Shown here: positions 49,907 through 60,602 of the stretch, piece after piece | Layout: every line of letters begins with the position of its first letter | Numbering within the stretch: position 1 is the stretch's first letter | Assembly: GCA_905182985.1 (NCBI GenBank) | Contig: CAJJDN010000046.1 | Coordinates: forward strand, 47,631-111,630 | Direction of reading: 5' to 3' | DNA from: Paramecium sonneborni | Lineage: Eukaryota > Ciliophora > Oligohymenophorea > Peniculida > Parameciidae | DNA length: 64,000 nucleotides | Made by a program: the position numbers and the translations under genes | The notes under the pieces: model-generated | Told to the model about the DNA's origin: nothing | The model's database searches: none | What the model saw: the letters and a program-made list of their open reading frames with translations, nothing else

Positions 49907-51069
49907 TCATAATTTAGCTTACTAATATTAATTATCATAAATTTGAATTATTGTTTTTCCTTTATTTTTTCCTAAGAATACATTTTACAATCCGATAATA
50001 AATTATTCTATTCCTAAAAGTATTTCCTCTTAATGCTTAATTGAACCTTCATTAACCATTTCAACCATCTCAGCAAATCCATCATACATCTTTTGTTTTT
50101 CATTCAAAAACATTATTCCTTCAAACTTTATTGAATTCTCTATTGCTTTTGCAAGATTCTTCAAACCACATCTTTATTTCCATGAATTATATGTAGATGT
50201 AGCTCCACATAACAATACATATCCATTCTTATTAATTGTAGGAATAACTGCATCCAAGATTTCCTCTCCTGCATTATCATAATAAACATCGATTCCTTAT
50301 GGTGATCTCTATTTTATTAACATTGTTAATTCACTATTTTGTTAATGATAAATATTTACTTCACATTTATTTCTTCATTCTGCTTACATTCATTATATGT
50401 AACACATTCATCAACTCCAAGTTCCTATAAGAATTGAACTTTTTCGTTACTGCTCACAATCCCTATTACTCTAAATCCCATTCTCTTTGCTATTTAACAA
50501 ACAACTGATCCAGTTGAACCAGCTGCTGATGACACACATAATGTTTTTGAATTTTGTCTACTAGGTCTATTAGATTCTGGTATTTATTTCATAGCATTCA
50601 GAGCAGTAAGACCTGTCACACCATAACTATATTATATTCAAATTTGATTTACATTGATAATGTCAAAGGAATTATTGGATCACCAATCTCAACAAAAGAT
50701 GGCACCTTAAATAATTTGTTTATCTTTCTCACACAATACTAAGCGCATTCCAATACTCCAAACACTAATTATCCTTTAGAATATTAAAAAATAAAAATTA
50801 CTTGGATTCCAATTCTTAGCATTACTCTCTATACATTCTCCTACTCCAAATGCTGGCATCACTTAACCTATTTATACTGAATCTATGTATGTCTTTGCAC
50901 CAGAAAGCCAAACTCTCATGACTGGATCTATTCCTATATATAGAACACGAATTAGAATTTCTCCCTTATTAAGTTGAGGTGTGACTTATTATTAGATTTC
51001 AAAAAAGTTCATATTTTACGGAAATGACTCATCAGGTCTTTTTTGCAGAATCAAGACTTTATTATTCAT
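49907..51069 (-). CDS. Zinc-independent MDR oxidoreductase (prostaglandin reductase / LTB4DH-like)
   Basis: NAD(P)H-dependent enal/enone reductase family. Start MNNKVLILQKRPDESFPQN; GEILIRVLYIGIDPVMRVWLSG is the N-terminal catalytic domain signature (DP.MR). Rossmann part: YGVTGLTALNAM, VSSAAGSTGSVVCQIAKRMGFRVIGIVSS (nucleotide-binding A..G..G), GIDVYYDNAGEEILDAVIPTINKNGYVLLCGATSTYN, FEGIMFLNE, and the C-terminal EEILLGIEQFIIGLQNVFLGKNKGKTIIQI. Introns of 28 (AAG), 26 and 26 nt restore the frame. About 360 residues, typical. Convergent with the AGC kinase, stops 25 bp apart. Confidence 0.9.
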
Positions 51070-51166
51070 ATATTTAAATTTTTATTGTATCATTTAATTA
51101 ATAATATTATCAACATATATACCTTTACATTATTCATTAGATTTCTTTTTTTATTATTATTTATAT

Positions 51167-51689
51167 TCATTAAATACTTTAATAAATAAGAACATTATTC
51201 TAGAAATTATTTGTATTTTAACAAATTATTTACAGTTACTCATCTTTCATTTAATGAATTATTTGAATGCTTTTTATTAATCTTTATAATTATGCTATGT
51301 GTTTATTAAAAAAAGGACTGTCATTAAATTTACTAATTTCATCTATTAAAGAAGAAATGTATTTTTAATCTTTAATACTTATTTTGGTTTTTAAAAACCA
51401 CATAATTTAGGTATTCCTTTTGCAAAGCTTTTTATGTTTTCATTAATGTTGATTAGCTTAATTATGCGCAAGAAAATTAAATAAACTAAGAATCAATACC
51501 TGAAATTACTTTTTGAAAAACATTTAATGCATTTGCATGTTATAGTTATTTGTAATAAATTATAGAAAGATTTTTTGATAAAGCTTTGCTTAATGATAAA
51601 ATTATAATAATGATATAAATAAAATTTTGCCAAATTTGAATTTTATGAAATAATAAAGCAAAAATGCCTAAGCAATAATATAATTTCAT
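51167..51689 (-). CDS. Small protein with hydrophobic N-terminus, splice model incomplete
   Basis: Start MKLYYCLGIFALLFH followed by a long hydrophobic segment (IYIIIIILSLSKAL), possibly a signal peptide or anchor. A 24-nt intron (GTAATTTCAG...CTTAG) joins FIQFSCAQLSQSTLMK. The continuation KDQKYISSLIDEISKFNDSPFF ... HQMKDEQLQIICQ is in another frame; the intron between them (near 51400) was not resolved. No family recognised. Confidence 0.42.
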
Positions 51690-52704
51690 GGAATGATTAA
51701 AAAATAATTTTTTAAATTTGGTTTTTTTATTTTAATTGTTATACAAAAATATTACAAATAGTATCATTGATTTAAGCATATTTCTTTAAATATTAAAGAA
51801 AAGAAAATTTCGTAAAAATTATTGGGAATATGACTTAAAAATCAAAGCTTATAGTTTTTATTAAAGTAAGTTTTTAAGTAAAATAATTTATCAGGCCCCT
51901 AATGTACAATCTCTATAATGTTTAGATTTAAATTAATCATAAAAATAGATCTTAACTGTGAGATAGTTTTTGAGTTTCTAAATTCAAAAAATTAACAAAA
52001 CTTCAATATTCAAAATGAATTAAGTTTAATTTGTATCAAAAATAAAGTTCTTTATTCAAAACAATGAAAGAAAAGTTTAACAACAGGTTAACTTGTTTAA
52101 GTTTCCATGCTCAAACTAACTTTATTCAAAATTTTTTACGCCAATTATAGATTAAAAGATTCTATTTGAATAAAAATCTAAAATTTTCAGTTTACTCAAT
52201 ATTTAATTATTTTAACTCAAACATTTGTTATGATTTCCTCATTTTATTTTATAATTTTATTTTAGAATTTAATTATTTATATTGTATTTTAATTTTTTCT
52301 ATTATTTTTGAATTTAGAATCACTCTGAATCAAAAAATTTATTATTGATCTGCATCATTTCTTAATCATGCCTTTATCATTTTTTTCATAATGGATTGAA
52401 TAAACGATATTAATTCTACAATACTCTATTTATTTTATACAAACCTTAGCTCTACCCATGAAATAAAATTTTAATTTTGAGCTTCAAATAATATAATTTT
52501 TGATCTAAGTTTATTTGAAATCAAATAAAAATTTTGATTCTTTTCATAGAATTTGATAATTTTCTCTATATTTTTAAGTTGAAAAGGGTCTTTTTAGTTT
52601 AAATTATAATTGTTCTTTCTCTTAATTCACTTATGATCTAAGTCTATTTTAAGAAAATCAAATTTATTTTCCAAATTATTATTTATAATCAGAAATTTAG
52701 ATAC
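51690..52704. other. Gap of about 1 kb, no gene seen
   Basis: AT-rich, frequent stops, repeated short TCAAAA/TTTGAA strings. No coding block or RNA recognised. Confidence 0.45.
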
Positions 52705-53238
52705 ATGGGTAGTGTTTTTGGTATATCGCAATAGGAAGTTTAAAAACCTGTAGAATCACCAAGAAAACCAATTACAACCTTACCCACTATTACATCTATT
52801 TGTTCAATTTAATAAAACTAGATAGAAAATAATCAAATTTTTGTGCCAGTCAAGTGTTGTCGATGTAATAAATATTTATAAGATAATGATTTTTTTCTAT
52901 TAAATTGTGGACAACAAACTTGCTTGTTTAAATTTCACAAATTTTGTTTTTACAAAGAATTAAATGATTAAAACAAAAAAGCAAATTTGCTTTATTATAA
53001 ATGTAAATGTGGAACTAAAATTCCTTCAAAATTTTTAAGAATTTGTGGAGCACCAAACAAAATGTAGTTACTATCTTCAATTCATCAAAAATAATTAGAT
53101 GCTATTCTAAAATTTTCAATTTTGAGAAAACAGAAAGAAATCCTTGAATATTGCAATTAAAACAAAGCAAAAGAGCATGAATTAGATTTCTTTTTAGAAA
53201 AATAAGATTTTCTTATGTATGAAGAAACTCCACAATGA
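52705..53238 (+). CDS. Cys-rich (RING-like) protein with N-terminal myristoylation motif
   Basis: Uninterrupted frame of 177 residues. MGSVFGIS fits the N-myristoylation consensus (G2, S/G at 6), so membrane attachment is likely. Zinc motif: VKCCRCNKYL, LNCGQQTCLF, HKFCFY and YKCKCGTKI give C-x2-C...C...H-x2-C...C-x-C, a treble-clef or RING-like arrangement. A helical C-terminus follows (SILRKQKEILEYCNQNKAKEHEL) and ends DFLMYEETPQ. No introns. Function unknown; ubiquitin ligase is only a possibility. Confidence 0.72.
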
Positions 53239-53374
53239 AATGAATTTTATTATTTTCAATTATAAACAAACTAAATTTCAAAATAGTTTTCTAATAAAAA
53301 TAAAATATACTGTCTTTTTTTGCTTAGTCTAAAGCATTCATTCAATATTGATAAATATAATTTTATTATAATTA

Positions 53375-54826
53375 ATGAATAAATATACATTAGCTTTTAA
53401 TGATGCATAAATTGAAAAAAAATATTAAAGATAGCTTATAAAAGTAAGGAGATGGGCTACATTTTGTTTTGTAACACTTGGTTTAATACTAATATTTGTT
53501 ATAAAATGTGTTTAGGCTGGAGTTGAAGGAAATATCTATTAGTTGCTTAGTAGTGCTGTTTTACTAAGCTACTTCATTATTTAATTGATATTCATAAAAT
53601 TTTATCCATAATATATGAGGTTAGCTTTAGTATTGATAAATCACATAATGAATATCTATTTATTTGCTTAAGAAACTAAGAAAGATCCCTAAATGGCTAT
53701 GTTATAAGGTATTAATTAGATGGGAGCAACATATTTATTGGTTTTGATTGGAGAATATATAGATGGCATGATAACATTAGTTAATTTGAGTGTATTTAGA
53801 ATAGGATGGGCTATAGCATATAGCTCTTAAATATAAATGTCAGCGATAGTTTCATCAATTTTACTTATTTTCTATATCAATTATTTTAATTACCAATTTC
53901 ATAAAGGAATAAGGTCTTAGTATTTATTAGGCTTTGTTGATTCAAATTTTGAAGAATTATTAAAGAAATTATCATTTGAATTTCCATATATGATAATATA
54001 ATTTTAAGAAGAAAATTTAAGTTGTCAAATTTCATCAACAAATAAATGTGAAACTTTATTTTAGAATTCATAAAAGTCTCAAGATTTTATGAACAATAGT
54101 TATGTTGAAAACATTCCATTTAAAACTTATTTATTTTAAATAGTTGGCAATTATAATTAGGATCATTCAGCTAATTGTAATAATTAATTTGTACTCAAAT
54201 ATTAGAAAAAGTCTTTTTTGATCAATTCTACAGTATTTTAAACTAATTCATTAAAAATTTTGTTAACTTTCAAAGAATTTAACAAAGTTAATATTTTATC
54301 TAAAAATTAAATTTATAGTAGAAATTTATAGTTGATGAAACTAATCTTTAAATTGTTATAGAGATTGAAATAATATTCAAATTAAAATTATAAATATTTA
54401 ATTATTCAGAGAAAAGCTCTGATTTTAATATTGAATGAAAATATAAACTTATATGATAATTATAAAGACATTTAAGTTTTAAGTTTTATATAAAAATTAC
54501 TTAATTATTGTGGTAATTTAAATATAAAATTATTAACTAATCTTAGAGGAGATTAATAAATAGCTACTCATCCAAAATTATTTGCTTTGATATTCTGGAT
54601 AATTGTAGATAATATAAAAAGTAATAGATTAATATTATCTTGTTATTAAACTAATGATCTTGTTTATTAGATAAAGTTTACAAGTTAATTTGATTCAGAT
54701 AAAATTGAACGATTGATCTTTCCTAATATTTGGAAATATTAAGTGTTATTTTTAGATATAATTTTAAGTAAAACAGAAGTGATTCTTGTCCATACATATG
54801 AATTGGATGTTCCATTTGTTCTTTGA
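53375..54826 (+). CDS. Multi-pass membrane protein with degenerate histidine-kinase-like C-terminus (copy B)
   Basis: Single exon of 483 codons. MNKYTLAFNDAQIEKKYQRQL is cytosolic; five to six hydrophobic segments follow (WATFCFVTLGLILIFVIKC, LLSSAVLLSYFIIQLIFIKF, GATYLLVLIGEYIDGMITL, AIVSSILLIFYINYF). The soluble half has a PAS-like region (DSNFEELLKKLSFEFPYMII, as in the sister gene's start of the cytosolic part), a helical stretch, and LRGDQQIATHPKLFALIFWIIVDNIKSNRLI, in the place of an HATPase N-box (DNIKSN versus the usual NA.K). No phosphoacceptor His or G-box is visible. Related in plan to 14140-15755. Confidence 0.7.
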
Positions 54827-55018
54827 TTACAAGTGAATTTATTGTGTAAAATAAGGTTAATCTCAAATAAAAAATATATAAATATGAAAATAAACATAGA
54901 GAGAGAGTAAAATAAGATTAAGTTTAATAATATACTATAATATAATTAGAAAATAAAAGTAAAAATTATGAATTTCATATGGTATAAATATTGGATAGTA
55001 GAGAGATTTATTAACGTT

Positions 55019-55091
55019 GCCCATGTGGCGCAATTGGTAGCGCGACAGCCTTCTAAGCTGTAGGCTGCAGGTTCAATCCCTGCCATGGGTG
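55019..55091 (+). tRNA. tRNA-Arg (UCU)
   Basis: 73 nt. Acceptor GCCCATG/CATGGGT (first pair G-T), D-arm GGCGC...GCGCG type, anticodon stem ACAGC/GCTGT with loop CTTCTAA giving TCT, T-arm GCAGG/CCTGC with loop TTCAATC. Discriminator G, no CCA, no intron. Confidence 0.96.
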
Positions 55092-55107
55092 ATTCTTTTT
55101 TTTTTTA
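55092..55107 (+). terminator. Pol III T-run after tRNA-Arg
   Basis: ATTCTTTTTTTTTTAA follows the tRNA by a few bases, a strong Pol III termination signal. Confidence 0.85.
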
Positions 55108-55155
55108 ATTTTGATTTAATTACTAAATATATTAATTTATATAAAAAAAATATAA

Positions 55156-56142
55156 ATGAGTGCGGTACCTTATGAAAAGATTTGTGAATTGATAAGTCCC
55201 CTTTATTGTCCTTTAGAAATAGATGGGGCTATTTATATGGTTTCATAAAATGGTGATATTTTAAAATTTAAAGATGGATAATTCAAGGTAAGTTACATAA
55301 GTTGAGTTTAGGCTGAATTTCATATATCAGGATAACCTTATTCTATTGTAATTGATAAGTTGAATAAGTTTATATATGTTGCAGATATGGCACATCAAGC
55401 TATTTTAAAGAGATTCATTGATGAGAATAGTTAAGAACAAATTACAGACTTTTTAAAAGATTATGAAGGATAGCCATTATTAGGACCAAATTCATTATTA
55501 TTATCACCTAAAAATAGTACGATTTTTGTATAATTAGATTTGTTATTCTTTACTGATTCTGGACCATTTGGTGAAACTTCAATAGAAAATTGTAAAGGAT
55601 CTCTCTTTGCTATAGATATGGATGCTCAAATTGTAAAACCTTTAGCATTATAATGTTTATCATATCCAAGTGGAATATGTTTAAGCAATGATTAAAAATT
55701 ATTATACTTATGTGAGACAGGTAAAAATAGAGTATTACGCTTTGTTTAAACAGATGCTGGAATCTTTTATTATAGGTATTTATAAATATTAAAATAGCAC
55801 TTATATATAATTTAATGGTAGATTTGGTCCAATTGCATGTGCAGTATCATAATCAGAACATTTATATGTTGCTAGATTTGAATTTGGATATGTTTCAGAA
55901 GAAGGACAAATAAGTATTTTTAATTCAAATGGAGTAAATGTTGAAAATGTTTCAATACCATAATGTCCAGAAATATCTGGTTTAACATTTTCAAGGTATA
56001 TATATTGAATTTAATAAAAAGTTAAAAATCAAATATACTTTATGTAACTGAGAATTCATCAACACCAAGTTGTTTACGTATATTGATTAATATTGAAGAA
56101 AAAGATGATGTAAAGAAAAAGGATAAAGATAAATTTAAATGA
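55156..56142 (+). CDS. SMP-30/strictosidine-synthase-like beta-propeller protein
   Basis: Start MSAVPYEKICELISPLYCPLEIDG. A 24-nt intron joins AEFHISGQPYSIVIDKLNKFIYVAD, with VADMAHQAILKRF a propeller strand. Then GPNSLLLSPKNSTIFV, FTDSGPFGETSIENCKGSLFAID, and LSYPSGICLSNDQKLLYLCETGKNRVLRF, the paired N...D/E metal-site strands of this six-bladed family. Introns of 22 nt and 26 nt (AAG) restore FNGRFGPIACAVSQSEHLYVARFEF and ILYVTENSSTPSCLRI. About 300 residues with a charged tail. Likely a hydrolase/lactonase; substrate unknown. Confidence 0.82.
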
Positions 56143-56157
56143 TTGATTGATTGATTA
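56140..56157. repeat. (TGAT)4 microsatellite at a stop codon
   Basis: TGATTGATTGATTGATTA starts with the stop codon of the propeller gene and places TGA in all three forward frames. Confidence 0.85.
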
Positions 56158-56171
56158 ATAATCATATAATA

Positions 56172-56999
56172 TCACTCAATAAATTTAGTTTCTCTAAGTG
56201 TTTCTTCAACTTTATAAATCTTCTTCAAGTAATCTCTCACATCGTTTTCTTGTTTCAATCTTTCAAGTATATTGGTTAACTTTTATAGATCATCTTTAGT
56301 ATCTGTGTTATCTGCTACAAACATTCTTACTGGAATAGCTATATAGATATATATAATAATTATATTACAATTATCTCCTGTAGTCCAAAAACTTAATGGT
56401 TTGGAATCAACATAAACAATTTTCTTTCTGTCTCTTCCTAAAAGATCTAGATCCTTAAAATAATCTTCTAAATCATCTTCTTCAACTAGATTGCATTCTT
56501 CTTAACAAAATATATGATCTTTAGGAAATTTTGGACATAATTTTTCTAAAACTCTCTCTACATAAATCCTTTAGCCTTTTGACCAAATAACTGGTTCAGT
56601 ATAATTAAGGAAGTAATCTAAAAATTCATCCAATTATTCTCGCTTATATACATGAACAAAATTATCAAATTCAGGCAAATCTATATAATAATCATATTAT
56701 CTTAAAGGGGCATTCATAAACATATCTTTTGGGTCTGGAACAAATGAATAAACTAAAACTTCATCTAATTCCATAACAACAGTTAATTTATCAGAATATT
56801 CTTTCTTTTTTATTGGTAAAAGTTTTGGTTTATTTTAATTTTCTTCTTTTACTTTATTAAATGCGGGTTGTAATTATTTCCAATTTGCTGGATCATATGC
56901 TGAATCATCAATTTTTTCCTCTTTTTTATTAAACCATCCAAATAAACCATATGATTATTTATGATTTATTTAGCGAAGACTTCTTAAAATTTTAATCAT
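56172..56999 (-). CDS. TIM50-like FCP1-homology protein
   Basis: TIM50 guides preproteins from TOM to TIM23 at the mitochondrial inner membrane. Start MIKILRSLRQINHKQSYG, an Arg/Lys-rich amphipathic presequence. The NIF/FCP1 domain has LTVVMELDEVLVYSF where a phosphatase would have DLDETL, FLDYFLNYTEPVIWSKGQRIYVERVL, and KIVYVDSKPLSFWTTGDNSIPVRMF (the VD.KP...N region). The end ENDVRDYLKKIY matches the typical DVR..L of TIM50. First catalytic Asp is Glu and the Thr is Val, so no phosphatase activity is expected, as in TIM50. One 30-nt intron. About 265 residues. Convergent with the propeller gene (29 bp). Confidence 0.82.
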
Positions 57000-57015
57000 A
57001 TTTAATTTATAATAA

Positions 57016-57963
57016 TCAATTTACCAATTACTCTAATTTTTATAATATTTATTATGGATGTTCCACTTTGATTATTTTCATAATTTTAATAATAAGATCT
57101 GGATCATTAAAATGATTTTATTTTATTTTTTCTAATAATTTCAGCATATAAACCATACAAGCTTCATTTTTCATATTCTCTTCTAAATCTAATAGTCTTT
57201 TAGCTATTTTGATAAATTATTAAATATCTTAAAGAAGTAAAAAGATTTGATTGATTTTAAACATAAAATTATCATTTGAATCTATTTTAAAAAGCTATTT
57301 GATGGTTTAGATATCCTAATTTTGATTATTTTAAAGTAATTTAATAGCATCAATAATTTATTAATCAGTAGAATGTTTCAAAGAGAGTGTTTATTCTAAT
57401 TGATTTTTAAAAAAGAGAAAACAATCTACATATTTTGAATCATTCTTCCATTTTTAAATTATTGGAAACACTTAATCTAAATTATAATGTTCTTCATGTT
57501 AATCATAAATGATTTCACAAATAGATCTGCAAAACTATTCTAAATGGGAAACACCTAACATTACAGTTTTTATTTTTTCTGCAGTCATTATCAATTAATC
57601 TACAGAATTAACTGAAAATATTTCCATCAATTTATTAAGATCTTTGTCTTCATTTTCAAATGTACCTGTCTTCATATTTTTATTCATGCTTTAAATAAAA
57701 TTAAATGATTCTTGAAGTTCTGATTTAGTTTCTGAGTATAGAAGCTTTAATTAATTGAGTTAATCAGTTAAAAATGTATTACATTCAATAAGTCTTTGAT
57801 TTTCTTTTTTAATACGATTCAATTCTTGATTCAATAATTAATTTTCATTAGTTAATGTTAAAAGTGATGTGTTTTCTTTCATTTAATATTCTTAATTCTA
57901 TTTTTTGAGTTGATTATAATCATTAAGAAATTTTGATAACAATTCTGTGTTATCTGTTGACAT
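57016..57963 (-). CDS. Coiled-coil protein of unknown function (315 aa)
   Basis: Uninterrupted frame MSTDNTELLSKFLNDYNQL to LQKLEQLVN. The first 110 residues are a coiled coil (LLTLTNENQLLNQELNRIKKENQRLIE). The remainder is globular helical (QLIMTAEKIKTVMLGVSHLEQF, KLFKIDSNDNFMFKINQIFLLLQDIQQFI). I do not recognise a family. The stop lies 16 bp upstream of the TIM50 start on the same strand, one of the tightest gene junctions here. Confidence 0.75.
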
Positions 57964-58106
57964 TATGATTCAAATTTAAATTTAATTAATTTTGAATAAT
58001 AATTTTTACGAATTCATAGATAAATTCTAATAAAATAGAGAGTAGAATATATGCATATATATAATTAATATATAAATATAGATAGACAAAAAAATGAAAG
58101 AGTAAA

Positions 58107-58901
58107 TCATTTTTTGAATTTGGTTTTCAATCTTTGATATTTATTATGATCTGAATTAACTCTGTTATTTTTCATTTTACGTAGTTACTCACTAGTAAAT
58201 TCAAAGGAAACTTTTTTATTGTTAGATCTAATCATAGGACTATTAAGACTTTGAATGCTAGGTCTACTACCTATTCTTAAAACTTCAAAAGAACCAGATT
58301 TAAGGATACCTCTAGGAGTTGATGTAGAGCTACCTCTTTGAGATTGTAATCCATCATTATTTTAAATCATCCTAGAAAATTTTTAAGGTTTAGGGAATGG
58401 AAAACTTGTAATTTCACAATGATCATTTACAATCTATGTAACATAAATCTATTTTTTTGACTTACGAGCTTATACGATTGATATGATATTAGCTTATAAA
58501 TGTGGTTGACTTTTCCTGTGGCTTTATTGAATTTACTTTTATTGAAATTATTCAATTGAATCTTTAGTATTGTGTCTTTTACGTGAATCAGCCAAGTGTA
58601 CTTTATCTTATTTAAGGAAATCTTCTGTTTTAATAGGAATCTCACTTTGTTATAATCCCTTTTAATTTGAAATAACATTAGTAGATTTAAAAGGAGATGA
58701 TTGAGTGAAAATTTCATCTTTAAAAAGCAACTGCTCTTTAAATTTGTACATCATTGTGTGAATTCCATGCATCCTTTTATGAACTGAAGTACCTTTATCA
58801 TCAAGATTATGATGAAAATTGGGGGTAAGACTTTTACATTCTATTGATTTTATAGCTTCATCGGAATTAATGGACTCTTCTGTATCAAATAGTTAATTCA
58901 T
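58107..58901 (-). CDS. Basic disordered protein with a PP1-docking (RVxF-type) motif
   Basis: Uninterrupted frame of 264 codons, MNQLFDTEESINSDEAIKS to RLKTKFKK. Mostly Ser/Gln/Lys-rich and disordered, with short helical patches. RGSSTSTPRGILKSGSFEVL is followed by NNKKVSFEF, the K-x-V-S-F form of the RVxF motif that docks protein phosphatase 1. ILKSG nearby recalls the ILK motif of some PP1 regulators. Basic C-terminus. Suggests a PP1 regulatory or substrate protein; that is inference. Confidence 0.7.
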
Positions 58902-60602
58902 TTTTATAAAATGTCTAATGATAATTAATTGATTACTATGATTGGAAATCAATTACTTATAATTTATCAACAAGCATATTTCAAATAGTAATTGGTTATA
59001 TATGCGAAATTTAAAGTAATGCTTAATATTATATTTCATGGGGCAATATACTTATAAATATTAAACAGCCTATGTATGATAATTTCATTACTTTTTTATC
59101 CATTAATTTGATAAGGTGAGATCTTATAATATTTAGGTTAGAATAATTAAGTGTCTCATGTTTTGGGATAGAATAAGACTAAGCTTTCTTAAACTTTTGA
59201 ATATAAAATAATTTCAGTACCCTTTTTTTTGTACTGATTAACAATTCATTATACAAGGTTCAATTGATTATTCAAGAGAAGACTGAAATCATTACTTAAT
59301 ATGCATGGTATATAATATTTAAATAAATAAGGAAGTTATGTAATTGATTATTCACTCCTTTAAATTGAATCCTTAAAATATATCTTGTAAAATGCAGAAT
59401 TTTTTGTCTTTTTCATTCATATATATACTTCCTCTCTAGTATTTCATTTAATTATTTGTATACTCTTATACTTAATTTACAATTTGGTTTATAAGTCTTT
59501 ATCTGAATCTATTATTCTAATTCAATTAAGCATAGTCATACGATTATAGTATATAATTTAGTAACCATTTTCAAATTTATTTGTGAAATATTTTAATTAC
59601 TAATCCATTTTTGCTGATATTATCAATTTTAGCCTTCTCTTTGAGAGTAAATTAAATAAAATATTCAGGATTTGTTTTACAAGTTCAATACATGCCAATT
59701 TAATGAAATCATATCTATTAATCTTATGTGCGGATATAAGAAAAGATTTTAGATACTCTTTCATATTTTCTTAGAGGAGGAAAGATATGTTTTGATTGCA
59801 TTCAAAAAGCTTATTCTGGAGCTCTAACAGGAGCGGATAAATCTATAATTGAACTTATTCTATTATTATACTATATTTAATTGTATGATCTCCTACTATA
59901 TCAAAGGATACCAATAATTTACATATTCTAATATAATTCTAGTTAATTGTCATTTATGAAATTTTTATTTAACAGTCATATAGTCATAATTTCTATATGT
60001 TCTAAATATCGAATCTAAAATGAAAATTCATATAATGAATATGAACTTTACAATAAGTTTTATAATTATTTTATTATTCTTATTTTACCTATAGAATTAT
60101 ATTTATTGATTCATTAACTATTAATTAATTTACATTTCGATATTCTAATCTATCACTTTACTAAAGAGTAAGTAAAAATTGTTAACCATATACTTTATAC
60201 AATCAATATTATTTTTATAAGCTATTTCTTGAAGAAACTACCTATGATATTTATTTATTTTTTATTTATCCAATTTCTCCAATTAAAATAAGTTCTAAAG
60301 TGTAGGAATATTTATGTAAATAATTAAATAAAAATAATAGTTCCTTCTTAAATTATGATACTTGCATTGAAAGAGAAGTTCAGATGATAGGTCAAAGGAG
60401 AATTTAGAATCTTTTGTTAAATTTATGCAATGAAATATATTTGTAGAACATTTGCTGATTAAAAATAATAAGTTACAATGGAATCATAGTTTTGACAAAT
60501 TATCCTAAAAATTAGTAAAGAGTTTTTGTAATTTTTTAATTTGATATTAGAATATTAATGTTACAGAACTTAAGTGTAAACTTATTCATTATTTAATATT
60601 AA
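58902..60602. other. 1.7-kb gap with a possible gene relic near 59660-59890
   Basis: Mostly AT-rich without supportable frames. At 59660-59890 (plus) two adjacent frames look coding: HANLMKSYLLILCADIRKDFRYSFIF and CFDCIQKAYSGALTGADKSIIELILLLYY. They cannot be joined by a GT-AG intron that I can see. Possibly a decaying gene. Confidence 0.35.
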
